Assembly: GCA_963725035.1 (NCBI GenBank)
Contig: CAVRWX010000018.1
Location: forward strand, 434,001 to 498,000
Length of the DNA: 64,000 bases
From: JALZKA01 sp963725035
GTDB lineage: Bacteria > Actinomycetota > Thermoleophilia > Solirubrobacterales > 70-9
Direction of reading: 5' to 3'
Shown here: piece by piece, positions 19,853-28,595 of the stretch
Position numbering within the stretch: position 1 is the first letter of the stretch
Layout of the letters: the number at the start of each line of letters is the position of its first letter
Position numbers and translations under genes: made by a program
The notes under the pieces: generated by a model
What the model was told of the DNA's origin: nothing
Seen by the model: only the letters and a program-made list of their open reading frames with translations
Database searches by the model: none

Positions 19853-20892
19853 GGAAGCCGACCCGAAACGAGGCGCTTGTCGCCGCGGGGCTCGCCGGCG
19901 CGGCTGCGCTCAACGCACGCCGGAACGCGAAGCGCGCCGACGCCGCGAGCAAGGCTCGTCGCGCCCAGTCCGAATCGGGGCGAGCCGTCAGCGTCCGCGG
20001 CGCCGACGGCGGCTACCGCCACGTGCGGGTCCACGGCGCTGACGACCTCCCCACCCTCGTCCTCGTCCACGGCTGGGTCGAGACCTCGGAGCTCTGGCAC
20101 CGCCAGATCGAGGGGCTTGCGGACGAGTTCCGCATCGTCACCTACGACCACCGCGGCCACGGGCTCTCCGAGGCTGCGCGCGACGACGACTACTCGCTCG
20201 AAGCACTCGCGGCGGACCTTCAGCTCGTTCTGGAAGCAACCGCTGTCGAAGGCGGCGAGCTGCCGATCGTCGCGGGGCACTCGATGGGCGCCATGACCCT
20301 CGCCGCTTGGGGCCAGGCCCACCGCGGCTCCGTCTCCGAGCGCATCCGCGGCGCCGCCTTCATCTCCACCGGCCTCGAGGACCTCAACACCGAGAGCGCC
20401 ATCGTCAAGCCCCTTCCCGGTCCGTTCGGGACCGCGCAGGGCAAGATCGCCGACGCCCTCCTGGCGACACCAGGCTCGATCCGCTCGGTCCCATTGCCCA
20501 TCGGTCGCATGGTCGTCGCATACGTCGCCCTGGCGCCCCGCGCGCGCGACGAGGACATCGAACTCGTCCTGCGTATGGCCATGGACTGCCGCCAACGCGC
20601 TCGGACGGGGTGCTCGATCTCGATGTCGCGGATGAGGCTTCTCTCAGAGCTCGACGCCCTCGACGTGCCCGCGGTCGGTGTCGCCGGCGCGCTCGACCGC
20701 CTCACCCCCGTCGCCCACGCGGAGAAGATCGATCAGGGACTCCCCCACTCGGTCGGCCTCTACGTCTCACCGACCTCCGGCCACCAGACGCCGATGGAGT
20801 GCCCCGAGCTCGTGAACGAGGCGCTACGCGACCTCGCCGTGGTGAGCGGCAAAGGCAAGCTCGCCGCCCGCGAGCAAGAGCTCGCCGCTTAG
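19849..20892 (+). CDS. Alpha/beta hydrolase (serine type)
   Basis: 347 residues. An Ala/Arg-rich N-terminus with a short hydrophobic stretch (about 9-21) is followed by an alpha/beta fold with LVHGWVETSELWHRQ (72-86), YDHRGHG (99-105), nucleophile elbow AGHSMG (Ser145), likely acid in GALDRLTP and a late histidine in SGHQTPME. Such proteins are esterases, lipases or related; the substrate is unknown. It overlaps the 46-residue membrane gene by 4 nt, so it belongs to that operon, and meets the epimerase gene tail to tail with a 4-nt overlap. Confidence 0.85.
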   Translation: MRKPTRNEALVAAGLAGAAALNARRNAKRADAASKARRAQSESGRAVSVRGADGGYRHVRVHGADDLPTLVLVHGWVETSELWHRQIEGLADEFRIVTYDHRGHGLSEAARDDDYSLEALAADLQLVLEATAVEGGELPIVAGHSMGAMTLAAWGQAHRGSVSERIRGAAFISTGLEDLNTESAIVKPLPGPFGTAQGKIADALLATPGSIRSVPLPIGRMVVAYVALAPRARDEDIELVLRMAMDCRQRARTGCSISMSRMRLLSELDALDVPAVGVAGALDRLTPVAHAEKIDQGLPHSVGLYVSPTSGHQTPMECPELVNEALRDLAVVSGKGKLAAREQELAA

Positions 20893-21869
20893 GCGTCAGG
20901 CGCGGGGGCCCAGCTCTCCGGGTGGTCCCGGTACCACTCGATCGTCCGCTCCAGGCCCTCGTCGAGGCCGACCTCAGGCTCCCAGCCAAGCGTCTCCCGC
21001 AGCTTCGTCGGGTCGACGTACTGCTTGTCGATCTCTCCATCCGGATTGCCGGTGCCGCGGATGTCGGGCTCGACGCCCGTGCCGGCCAGGCGAGCGATCG
21101 TCTCGATTACCTCGAGCACCGGATAGGACCGCCCTCCACCCGCGTTGAACGCCTCACCGCGCACGTCGTCGCGGTCGAGCCCGCCCGCGATCGCCAGATA
21201 GGCAGAAGCGGCGTCTTCGACGTAGAGGAAGTCGCGCTCCGGAGAGCCGTCCGAGCGCAGCACGGGCGCCCGGCCATCGAGCGCGGCGCTCACCGCCTCG
21301 GGGATCAGCCGCGAGAAGTTGAGGTCTCCGCCGCCGTAGATGTTCGCGAACCGCGTCACCGCGATCGGCAGCCCGTACGAGTGCCAGTACGAGCGGGCGA
21401 TGAGATCGGCGGCGGCCTTCGACGCCTCGTACGGCGCGGTCGGCTGGAGCGGGAAGTCCTCGCGGTAGGGCAGCGTCTCGTGCGCGCCGTAGGCCTTGTC
21501 CGAGGACGCGAAGACAACTCGCTCGACGCCCTGATCGAGACACGCCTGAAGGAGCGTCCAAGTCCCCTGCACGTTCGACTCGAAGCCCTTCACGGGTGAC
21601 TCCTGGACCGTCGAGACGATCGGCTCGGCGGCGAGGTGGAAGACGGTGTCGACGCCATTGTCTGCCAGCACTCGCTCCAGCTCGGCCGCGTCGCACAGGT
21701 CACCCTCGACCTGGACCAGGTCCTCCTCGATGCCCAACATGCCCACGGCCGACGGCTTCTCGGTCACGCGCCGCTTGTCGAAGGAGACAACGCGATCGCC
21801 GCGATCGAGGAGCGCTTTGGCAAGCCAGCCGCCGACAAAGCCGCGAGCGCCTGTTACAAGAGATGTCAT
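20889..21869 (-). CDS. NAD-dependent sugar epimerase/dehydratase, probable CDP-glucose 4,6-dehydratase
   Basis: 326 residues of the extended short-chain dehydrogenase family. NAD motif GARGFVGGWL (7-16), HLAAEPIV (78-85), catalytic YEASK (Tyr147, Lys151), and SSDKAYG (122-128), which is typical of CDP-glucose 4,6-dehydratases rather than UDP-glucose epimerases. It follows a glucose-1-phosphate cytidylyltransferase on the same strand, which supports CDP-glucose as substrate and a role in making deoxysugars for surface glycans. Start ATG at 21869. Confidence 0.8.
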   Translation of the reverse strand: MTSLVTGARGFVGGWLAKALLDRGDRVVSFDKRRVTEKPSAVGMLGIEEDLVQVEGDLCDAAELERVLADNGVDTVFHLAAEPIVSTVQESPVKGFESNVQGTWTLLQACLDQGVERVVFASSDKAYGAHETLPYREDFPLQPTAPYEASKAAADLIARSYWHSYGLPIAVTRFANIYGGGDLNFSRLIPEAVSAALDGRAPVLRSDGSPERDFLYVEDAASAYLAIAGGLDRDDVRGEAFNAGGGRSYPVLEVIETIARLAGTGVEPDIRGTGNPDGEIDKQYVDPTKLRETLGWEPEVGLDEGLERTIEWYRDHPESWAPAPDA

Positions 21870-21915
21870 GAGGGGCTTCGCCCCGAAAGCAGCATGTGCC
21901 GGTGGTCGTCAGGTG

Positions 21916-22674
21916 TCACTTCGCCCCCGCCGGCTCTGAGTCCCAGACCTGCCACGGCGCCTGGCCGCCGTTCCACAGGTCGTTCAACACGACGGCGTCC
22001 TTGTAGGTGTCCATGCAGTCCCAGAACCCGTCATGCCGGTAGGCGGCGAGCTGTCCCTCACCCGCCGCGGTCTCGAGCGGCTCGCGCTCGAGCACGTGAT
22101 CGTCGTCTACCCATTCGAGGAACGAAGGCTCGCAGCAGAAGAAACCGCCGTTGATCCAGTAATCGAGCCGCGGCTTCTCCTCGAAGCCGCCAATCCGGTC
22201 GTCGTCGTCGATGACGGCGATCCCCCACTGGCTGTACGGGCGCACGACAGTCATCGTCGCGGCAGAGCCCTTCTCGGCGTGGAACGCCAACAGCGAGTCA
22301 AGGTCGATGTCCGCGACTCCGTCCGCGTAGGTGAGGCAGAAGGTGCCACCGCCCAGCACGTCCGCGGCGCGCGCGACGCGCCCGCCGGTCGGCGTGTCCT
22401 GGCCCGTGTCGAGGCACGTGATCTCGATCGGCTCGCCCCAATCCTCGGCGGCCACGAACTCCTCGATCATCTCGCCCAGGTAGCCCGTCAACAGAACGAA
22501 GCGGCGGAAGCCCTGGGCGGCGTAGATGTGGATCACGTGCCACAGGATCGGCTTGCCACCGATCTCGACCATCGCCTTCGGGATCGCGTGCGTCTGCTCG
22601 CGCAAGCGCGTGCCTCTGCCTCCGCAGAGGATCGCGACGGGAATGTCCGCCGCTGGAGGAGAGCTAGCGCCCAC
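21916..22674 (-). CDS. rfbF: Glucose-1-phosphate cytidylyltransferase
   Basis: 252 residues. Nucleotidyltransferase signature AILCGGRGTRLREQTHAIPK (about 14-33), followed by MVEIGGKPILWHVIHIYAAQG, YADGVADIDL and the RPYSQWGIA...GGFEEKP...WINGGFF blocks, which together mark the CTP-specific RfbF type. It makes CDP-glucose. The start region overlaps the upstream carrier-protein gene by 11 nt, so it can be read from the riboswitch-controlled transcript although its function is unrelated to methionine. The dehydratase gene follows 46 nt downstream. Confidence 0.9.
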   Translation of the reverse strand: MGASSPPAADIPVAILCGGRGTRLREQTHAIPKAMVEIGGKPILWHVIHIYAAQGFRRFVLLTGYLGEMIEEFVAAEDWGEPIEITCLDTGQDTPTGGRVARAADVLGGGTFCLTYADGVADIDLDSLLAFHAEKGSAATMTVVRPYSQWGIAVIDDDDRIGGFEEKPRLDYWINGGFFCCEPSFLEWVDDDHVLEREPLETAAGEGQLAAYRHDGFWDCMDTYKDAVVLNDLWNGGQAPWQVWDSEPAGAK

Positions 22675-22939
22675 CGGCGACGGCCGGAAGGATCGTCACT
22701 TCGTCGCCGTCGGTGAGCTCGGTCTCGAGCCCCTCCTGAAAGCGGATGTCCTCGCCCGAGACGTAAACGTTGACGAAGCGGCGAAGGGTGCCGTCCTCGG
22801 TGATGCGCTCACGAAGGCCGTCGTGCTGGTTGAACACGGCGTCGAGCGCCTCGCCGACGGTTTCCCCTTCGACCTCGACTTCGCCCTCGCCGCCTGTGGC
22901 AGGGCGAAGCTGACTCGGGATCTTGACTGTGACGGCCAT
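22664..22939 (-). CDS. ThiS/MoaD-family ubiquitin-like sulfur carrier protein
   Basis: 91 residues, beta-grasp fold. The C-terminus reads PAVAGGR: the diglycine needed for adenylation and thiocarboxylation is followed by a single Arg, so one residue must be removed first, as known for CysO (by Mec) and HcyS (by HcyD). The pattern VNVYVSGEDIRFQEGLETELTDGDEVTILPA is typical of MoaD/CysO. It lies 24 nt behind thrC on the same transcript under a SAM-I riboswitch. A sulfur-donor role together with the ThrC-like enzyme is inferred. Confidence 0.88.
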   Translation of the reverse strand: MAVTVKIPSQLRPATGGEGEVEVEGETVGEALDAVFNQHDGLRERITEDGTLRRFVNVYVSGEDIRFQEGLETELTDGDEVTILPAVAGGR

Positions 22940-22963
22940 CGAGCCGGAAATCTACCGGAGGAG

Positions 22964-24193
22964 CTAGGCCGACGCCGCAGCCGCGAGCGCGGAGTCGAGC
23001 GACTCGATCTTCGGCTCGATTTCGTACATGTGGTGTCCCTCGCGCACGGCGTCGAGCGTCTTCAGGCCCTCGCCGGTGATGTAGGCGACCACTCGCTCGT
23101 CGCTGGAGATGTCCCCGCGCTCTGCGAGTTTCGCCAGGGTTGCGACCGTGACTCCGCCGGCGGTCTCTGTGAAGATGCCGGTCGTCTCGGCGAGCAGGCG
23201 GATGCCTGCGCGGATCTCATCGTCGGTCACGTCGTCGACGCCACCGCCCGTCTTCCGGGCCAGCTCCAGCGCGTACGGGCCGTCCGCGGGGTTGCCGATC
23301 GCAAGCGACTTGGCGATTGTGTCCGGGCGCTGCGGCTTGCAGACGTCCCAGCCCTCGGCGTATGCGGTGGCGACGGGCGAGCATCCCTTCGCCTGGGCGC
23401 CGTTGAAGGTCGGCAGCTCTCCGTCGACGAGCCCAAGCTCGAGCCACTCCTCGAAGCCACGGGCGATCTTGGTGAACAGCGAGCCCGACGCGATCGGGCA
23501 GACGACGCGGTCGGGAAGCGTCCAGCCGAGCTGCTCGACCGTCTCGTAGGCGAGGGTCTTCGAGCCTTCTGCGTAATACGGGCGCAGGTTCACGTTCACG
23601 AACGCCCACGGGCGCTCCTCGCATAGCTCGGTGCAGAGCCGGTTCACGTCGTCGTAGTTGCCGTGAACGCCGACCAGATTCGTCCCGTACACGCCCGTCG
23701 CGAGGAGCTTCTGCTCCTCGAGGTTCGCGGGCACGAAGACGTAGGACTCCAGACCGGCAGCGGCCGCATGCGCGGCCACCGCGTTCGCGAGGTTCCCGGT
23801 CGAGGCGCACGCCACGGTGTCGAAGCCGAGCTCCTGCGCCTTTGCGACCGCGACGGCGACGACCCGGTCCTTGAACGAATGGGTCGGGTTCGCGGCGTCG
23901 TTCTTCACCCAGAGCTCGCCGATGCCCAGGCGGTCAGCCAGGCGGTCGGCGCGCACCAGTGGCGTCAGCCCGGGCTCGAGCGGATCGCGAGGGCGGCCTG
24001 TGAAGGGCAGGAAGTCGGCATAGCGCCAGATTCCCGCCGAGCCGGCCTGGATCTTCCGCTTGATCTCGGCAGCGTCGGCGCCGACGGTCTCGTACGAGAC
24101 CTCCAGGGGTCCGAAGCACGCCTCGCAGACGTAACGGGCGTCGAGCGGATACGCAGCCTTGCACTCCTTGCAAGAGAGGGAAGTTGGTGCCAT
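22964..24193 (-). CDS. thrC: Threonine synthase or threonine-synthase-like PLP enzyme
   Basis: 409 residues, fold-type II PLP enzyme. An N-terminal zinc ribbon has Cys8, Cys11, Cys23 and Cys26; the PLP lysine is Lys108 in NPTHSFKDR; ACASTGNLANA is the phosphate/substrate loop. It should act on O-phosphohomoserine, giving threonine. The unusual context, a SAM-I riboswitch upstream and a sulfur-carrier gene downstream, raises the alternative that it replaces phosphate by sulfur to make homocysteine, as CysM does with O-phosphoserine and CysO. A GGAGG site at 24204-24208 (minus) supports the ATG at 24193. Confidence 0.88.
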   Translation of the reverse strand: MAPTSLSCKECKAAYPLDARYVCEACFGPLEVSYETVGADAAEIKRKIQAGSAGIWRYADFLPFTGRPRDPLEPGLTPLVRADRLADRLGIGELWVKNDAANPTHSFKDRVVAVAVAKAQELGFDTVACASTGNLANAVAAHAAAAGLESYVFVPANLEEQKLLATGVYGTNLVGVHGNYDDVNRLCTELCEERPWAFVNVNLRPYYAEGSKTLAYETVEQLGWTLPDRVVCPIASGSLFTKIARGFEEWLELGLVDGELPTFNGAQAKGCSPVATAYAEGWDVCKPQRPDTIAKSLAIGNPADGPYALELARKTGGGVDDVTDDEIRAGIRLLAETTGIFTETAGGVTVATLAKLAERGDISSDERVVAYITGEGLKTLDAVREGHHMYEIEPKIESLDSALAAAASA

Positions 24194-24228
24194 TTGTCTT
24201 AGTCCTCCAGTTCGGTTGGTCGTCTTTC

Positions 24229-24257
24229 AAAACGAAAACCTCTGCTGTGACAGAGGC
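24229..24257 (-). terminator. Rho-independent terminator of the SAM riboswitch
   Basis: Minus-strand hairpin CCTCTG-TCACAG-CAGAGG (24239-24256) followed by TTTTCGTTTT (24229-24238). It lies between the SAM-I aptamer and the thrC ribosome site, the expected place for the expression platform: with SAM bound, transcription should end here. Confidence 0.82.
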
Positions 24258-24275
24258 CCAATCTGGAGCTCCGTT

Positions 24276-24386
24276 CACATCTACCAGGCTCGTTGCCTGC
24301 TGGAATTGGCACCTGCTTTGGATCATCAGATCCGCCGTGGTTGCCGGGGTTTCATAGGGCCAGTCCCTCCACCCCTCTGGATGCAG
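24276..24386 (-). promoter_or_regulatory. SAM-I (S-box) riboswitch aptamer upstream of thrC
   Basis: The minus-strand sequence carries the invariant S-box core: GGTGGAGGGACTGGCCC (24357-24373), then TATGAAACCCCGGCAACC, GGTGCCAATTCCAGCAGG and a closing segment GGTAGATG. P1 pairs the GCATC side (24380-24384) with GATG (24277-24281). S-box RNAs bind S-adenosylmethionine and switch off methionine and sulfur genes. A strong terminator follows. The match to the class consensus is close throughout, so this is a confident call. Confidence 0.94.
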
Positions 24387-24402
24387 CGGTTATGTGCAAG
24401 GG

Positions 24403-24431
24403 ATCGTACCAATGGACGGGGCATCTCACAA
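24403..24431 (-). promoter_or_regulatory. Predicted promoter of the thrC riboswitch transcript
   Basis: Minus strand: -35 TTGTGA (24426-24431) and -10 TACGAT (24403-24408) with 17-nt spacing; transcription would begin about 10 nt before the aptamer. It fits the riboswitch geometry well. Confidence 0.6.
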
Positions 24432-24483
24432 GCGGGGTAATCTTGCCTTGCAATGCCCGCGACGCTGACACCAGAGACGGCCG

Positions 24484-25494
24484 ATGCCGAGCCTTCCGAA
24501 GCCGAGACTACGTCGCCCTGCTCGCGGGTCGCTAGCCCCTGCTGCGCCTGAGCAGCAGGAGCGCACTCCGCGCGTCGAGGTAATCGACGACGGCGGCTTC
24601 CGCTGGGTCAATATCGAGCGCCCCGGGCAGCTCGAGGCCGGCTGGCTCGAGGAGCACTTCGACTTCCACCCGCTCGACCTCGAGGACGTTCTCTCGCGCA
24701 ACCAGCGCCCGAAGATCGACGAGTACCCCGACTATCTCTTCATCGTCCTCCACTTCCCGGTCTTCGACCGCTCGGTCGGCCGCCTGAACGCGGGCGAGCT
24801 CGACCTCTTCGTCGGCAAGGACTACGTCGTCACGATCCCCAACACGCCGCTCCAGCCGGTCGAGTACCTGTTCGAGCGCTGCCGACAGAAGGAGGAGCTC
24901 CGCGAGCAGCTCTTCTCCAAGGGCTCCGGGTTCCTGCTCTACCGCATCGTCGACGACGGCTTCGACTACTGCTTCCCGATGCTCAGGAAGATCGGCAACA
25001 AGCTCGACGCGGTCGAGGACGAGATCTTCGAGGGTGCGGCCGAGGAGGTCGTCCGCGACATCTCGAACGTGAAGCAGGAGATCATCAACTTCCGCAAGGT
25101 GATCCGCCCGCAGCGCGCGGTGCTTCGGGACCTGGAGAACTCCAAGCAGCGCTTCCTGGCCCCACCCGAGGGCGAGGAGCTCGAGATCTACTTCGACGAC
25201 ATCGGCGATGCCCACGAGCGGATCTGGGACATGCTCGAGAACTACAAGGAGGTCGTCGAGGCGCTCGACGACACGAACGAGTCCGTCATCTCCCACCGCG
25301 TCAACGAGATCCTGCGCGTCCTCACCTCGATCAGCGTCATCGTCCTGCCGCTCACGCTGGTCGCGTCGATCTGGGGCATGAACGTCGGGGTCCCGGGCGA
25401 GGGCGACTCCGAGGACTTCTACGCGGTCGTCGCCGCGATGCTCGTGCTGCTCATCGTGATGCTCGCGTTCTTCAAGCGCCGCGGCTGGCTCTAG
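24484..25494 (+). CDS. corA: CorA-type magnesium/cobalt transporter
   Basis: 336 residues. A cytoplasmic alpha/beta N-terminal domain and long helices (about 130-275) are followed by two C-terminal membrane helices, with the signature GMN at 298-300 after the first (SVIVLPLTLVASIWGMN). This forms a pentameric channel for Mg2+ and related ions. The loop after GMN carries acidic residues (PGEGDSEDF). It is divergent from the thrC riboswitch promoter, and its stop overlaps the stop of the convergent RTX-like gene by 4 nt. The exact start is uncertain because the first 30 residues are low in complexity. Confidence 0.93.
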   Translation: MPSLPKPRLRRPARGSLAPAAPEQQERTPRVEVIDDGGFRWVNIERPGQLEAGWLEEHFDFHPLDLEDVLSRNQRPKIDEYPDYLFIVLHFPVFDRSVGRLNAGELDLFVGKDYVVTIPNTPLQPVEYLFERCRQKEELREQLFSKGSGFLLYRIVDDGFDYCFPMLRKIGNKLDAVEDEIFEGAAEEVVRDISNVKQEIINFRKVIRPQRAVLRDLENSKQRFLAPPEGEELEIYFDDIGDAHERIWDMLENYKEVVEALDDTNESVISHRVNEILRVLTSISVIVLPLTLVASIWGMNVGVPGEGDSEDFYAVVAAMLVLLIVMLAFFKRRGWL

Positions 25495-26689
25495 CGCCGC
25501 CGGCGCCTGTCGAAGATCACCTCGTTCACGATCTCGCAGTTCTTCACGTCGTCGAACGAGTCGACGCTCGCGACGTCCTCACCGGCCCCACAATCCACGT
25601 CGTCGGGCTCGCCATCAGCAGCGCGAACGTCGTCATCGTCCAGTCCCGCGTTCAGCTCGTCCTCTCCCCCGCCGCCGATCACTTTGTCGTCACCCCGCTT
25701 GGTCTTCAAGACCTCGTCGCCATTGCCACCCTCGAGCACGTCATGGCCGGGGCCGTAGTTCGTCGGGACCTCGTCGTTGATGACCTTGCTCTGGATCGTG
25801 ACGCTCTCCACGTCCGTGAGGTTGTCGATCTCGCCCGGCAGGCCGTCGTTGAACATGCCGTCGAGGTGGATGCGGCAGCCGCCACACAGATAGAGCGCGG
25901 AGTCGTTCCCACCACGCCCGACGAACTGGTCGTCGCCGTCCTCCGAAGCCGGGGGCGGATATTCGACCACGAACAGATCGTCACCCAGATCGCCCAGGGC
26001 CCTGTCCGCCCCGCGTCCGGGCAAGAGCTCGTCCGCGCCTCGGTGGCCCCGGATCACGTCCAGACCGTTACCTCCATCCAGCTCGTCGCCTCCACCCTTC
26101 CCCTTCAGCGTGTCCCGGCCGACGCCGGCCCAGAAGAAATCCGCTCGATCACTTCCGACCATCACGTCGTCTCCGCTGCTGCCTTCGTTGACGCAGCTTC
26201 CGTGGCCCGCGATGCTTCCTGCGTAGTCCACGAGCTCGATCCGGTCGTCGTCCGCCTGCCCGTCGACGCACGAGTAGGCCGAAACCGTGACGTGGCGTCG
26301 TCACCGTCGCCGCCGTCCACAACCACCGGGTCCGCGTACCGGTTGTCGCCGGGCTCGACCAGCTCTGACCCGTCGAAGCTGTCGCTGAGGTCGCCGAGGT
26401 CGACGTCGACTCGGGGACGCTCGCTCGTCGTACACACCGCCCCGGTGTCCGTCGCCTCGCAGCCCGCTCCCAGGTCCTGGGGGCCGAGGTCGCCGACTCG
26501 AACGCGCCAGTCATCGCCGTCGCGGACGAGGCTCATCGTGACCTCGTTCTCCTCCCCGTCGGCGGCTATGTAGGTCACCGCCTGCTGCCCGAAGGTCTCT
26601 CGGACCTCGATCGTCGCGCCATTCGCCGAAGCCGGAAGCACGACTCCAAGCGCGATCACGACTCCAGCGAGTACCCCTGCAGATCTCAC
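25491..26689 (-). pseudogene. Secreted RTX-like calcium-binding repeat protein, split by a -1 frameshift
   Basis: The N-terminal part starts at GTG 26689 with a clear signal peptide (VRSAGVLAGVVIALGVVLPASA) and runs to VVVDGGDGDDAT, where the frame is lost; a frame shifted by one base continues HVTVSAYSCVDGQADDDRIELVDYAG and ends at 25491. One base seems missing near 26285-26305. The restored protein, about 400 residues, contains degenerate GGxGxD-type repeats (for example GGGDELDGGNGLDVIRGHRGADE and GGNGDEVLKTKRGDD), which fold as calcium-binding beta-rolls, plus paired cysteines. Function unknown. The gene is divergent from the HIT gene at 26731. Confidence 0.7.
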
Positions 26690-26730
26690 GTCTCCAATCG
26701 TCTCACACGCGCTCTTTAGGATGCGGCTGT

Positions 26731-27225
26731 GTGGCAACCCGCGACTACATCTGGGCGCCGTGGCGCCTCAAGTACGTGAAGGACGCGTCAAAGGACCTCG
26801 AGGAGGAGTGCATCTTCTGCGCGAAGCCCGCGGAGGATGACGACGCCGAGAGCCTGATCGTCCACCGCGGCGAGAGCTGCTTCGTGATCCTCAACCTCTA
26901 CCCGTACACGAACGGGCACTTGATGATCGCCCCGTTCGAGCACGTCGGCCGCATCCAGGACATCTCCGCTGAGGTGACCGCGGAGATGATGGCGCTCTCG
27001 CAGCAGGCGATCTCGGTTCTGCAGGCGAAGTACGAGCCGCACGGATTCAACGTCGGCTTCAACCAGGGGCGCGTCGCCGGCGCGGGCGTCGAGCACCACA
27101 TCCACATGCACGTCGTCCCGCGCTGGGGCGGAGACACCAACTTCATGCCGGTTCTTGCCGACACTCGCGTGATGCCCCAGACGCTCGAGCAGACCTACGA
27201 GGCGCTCAAGGGCGAACTCGGTTGA
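26731..27225 (+). CDS. HIT-domain protein (AP4A phosphorylase-like)
   Basis: 164 residues from GTG at 26731. Histidine triad HHIHMHVVPRW (active residues His123, His125, His127) and a Cys pair in CIFCAKP (27, 30). The N-terminus DYIWAPWRLKYV matches the long HIT proteins of actinobacteria (Rv2613c type), which phosphorolyse diadenosine tetraphosphate. It heads a run of overlapping plus-strand genes, with a TTGA overlap into manB. Confidence 0.9.
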   Translation: MATRDYIWAPWRLKYVKDASKDLEEECIFCAKPAEDDDAESLIVHRGESCFVILNLYPYTNGHLMIAPFEHVGRIQDISAEVTAEMMALSQQAISVLQAKYEPHGFNVGFNQGRVAGAGVEHHIHMHVVPRWGGDTNFMPVLADTRVMPQTLEQTYEALKGELG

Positions 27226-28595
27226 GCGCCGTAAAGCCGGAGATCTTCAAGGCCTACGACGTCAGAGGCCTCTACGGCGAGGACATGGATGGCGAGACGG
27301 CGTACCTCGTCGGCCGGGGCTTCGCCCGCGTTCTCTCCGATCTTCGCGAGAAGCCCACCTCGGAGTTGCGCGTCGGCCTTGGCCGCGACATGCGCCTCCA
27401 GGCGCCCGAGATGGCGAGCCGCCTGGCGGACGGCCTCGTGGCCGAAGGATGCGAGGTGCTGGACGCGGGGATGGTCGGCACCGAGATGCTCTATTTCCTC
27501 GTCGGCTCGCGCGAGCTCGACGGCGGCGCGATGGTGACCGCGTCCCACAACCCCAAGGCCTACACGGGCGTGAAGCTCGTGCGCGAGGGAGCGCTCGCTT
27601 TGTCCGGGGACGCGGGCATCCAGGACATCCGCCGGAAGATCGAGGCGGGGCTTCCGGACGCGCCCGGCGGCGGCTCAATGTCGGACGTAGACATCTACCC
27701 CGACTTCCAGGCTCACGCGATGAGCTTTATCGACCCGGAGCGAGTGAAGCCTTTGCGGGTCGTCCTCGACGGCGGCAACGGGATGGCGGGGCCGATGGCC
27801 GGGCCGCTGCTTGACCGCCTGCCCATCGAGACGATCGAGACCTACTGGAAGCCGGACGGCAACTTCCCGGACCACGAGCCCAATCCGTTGTTGCCCGAGA
27901 ACCGCCAGTTCGTGATCGACCGCGTGCTCTCCGAGGGTGCTGATCTGGGGATCGCGTGGGACGGCGACGCGGACCGCTGCTTCTTCATCGACGACCAAGG
28001 CGAGTTCGTCGACGGCGACTTCCTGACGGCGCTTCTCGCCAAGCAGGTGCTTCGCAAGGAGCCGGGCGCGACGATCCTCTACGACGTGCGCGCCTCGCGC
28101 GCGGTGCCCGACATCGTGGCCGAGCACGGCGGAAGCGCCCAGATCAATCGCGTGGGTCACGCCTTCTTCAAGATCGCGATGCGCGAGCACGGCGGCGCCT
28201 TCGGCGGCGAGGTCTCCGGCCACTACTACTTCCACGACTTCTACTCGGCGGACTCGGGCACGGTCCCGGCGCTCCTCGTCCTCGAGCTCCTTTCGGTCGA
28301 GGGCAGGCCGCTCTCGGAGCTTGTCGGCGACCTTCGCTCGCGCTACTTCATCTCGGGAGAGATCAACTCGGAGGTCGCGGACCCCGAAGCCAAGATGAAA
28401 GAGATCGCCGCCAGTCACCCGGACGCGGAGGTCATGTGGATGGACGGCGTCTCGGTCGACTACCCCGACTGGCACTTCAACGTCCGCCCGTCGAACACCG
28501 AACCGCTGCTTCGCCTGAACCTGGAATCGCTCGTCTCACGCGAGGATATGGAGACCAAGCGCGACCAGATCCTGGCTCAGATCCGTGACTCCTGA
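27222..28595 (+). CDS. manB: Phosphomannomutase/phosphoglucomutase
   Basis: 457 residues from TTG at 27222, overlapping the HIT stop by 4 nt. Alpha-D-phosphohexomutase family: catalytic Ser108 in TASHNP, metal-binding loop WDGDADRC (about 245-252), sugar-binding GEVSGHYYF (about 326-334) and the C-terminal phosphate loop RPSNTEPLLR. It interconverts hexose 1- and 6-phosphates for GDP-mannose or glucose-1-phosphate supply, thus feeding cell-wall glycans and possibly the CDP-glucose genes at 20889-22674. Confidence 0.93.
   Translation: MSAVKPEIFKAYDVRGLYGEDMDGETAYLVGRGFARVLSDLREKPTSELRVGLGRDMRLQAPEMASRLADGLVAEGCEVLDAGMVGTEMLYFLVGSRELDGGAMVTASHNPKAYTGVKLVREGALALSGDAGIQDIRRKIEAGLPDAPGGGSMSDVDIYPDFQAHAMSFIDPERVKPLRVVLDGGNGMAGPMAGPLLDRLPIETIETYWKPDGNFPDHEPNPLLPENRQFVIDRVLSEGADLGIAWDGDADRCFFIDDQGEFVDGDFLTALLAKQVLRKEPGATILYDVRASRAVPDIVAEHGGSAQINRVGHAFFKIAMREHGGAFGGEVSGHYYFHDFYSADSGTVPALLVLELLSVEGRPLSELVGDLRSRYFISGEINSEVADPEAKMKEIAASHPDAEVMWMDGVSVDYPDWHFNVRPSNTEPLLRLNLESLVSREDMETKRDQILAQIRDS

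Noticed and set aside
24453..24551. Small leader peptide before corA
   Set aside because: The ATG at 24453 opens a short frame that overlaps the corA start out of frame, without ribosome site or family.
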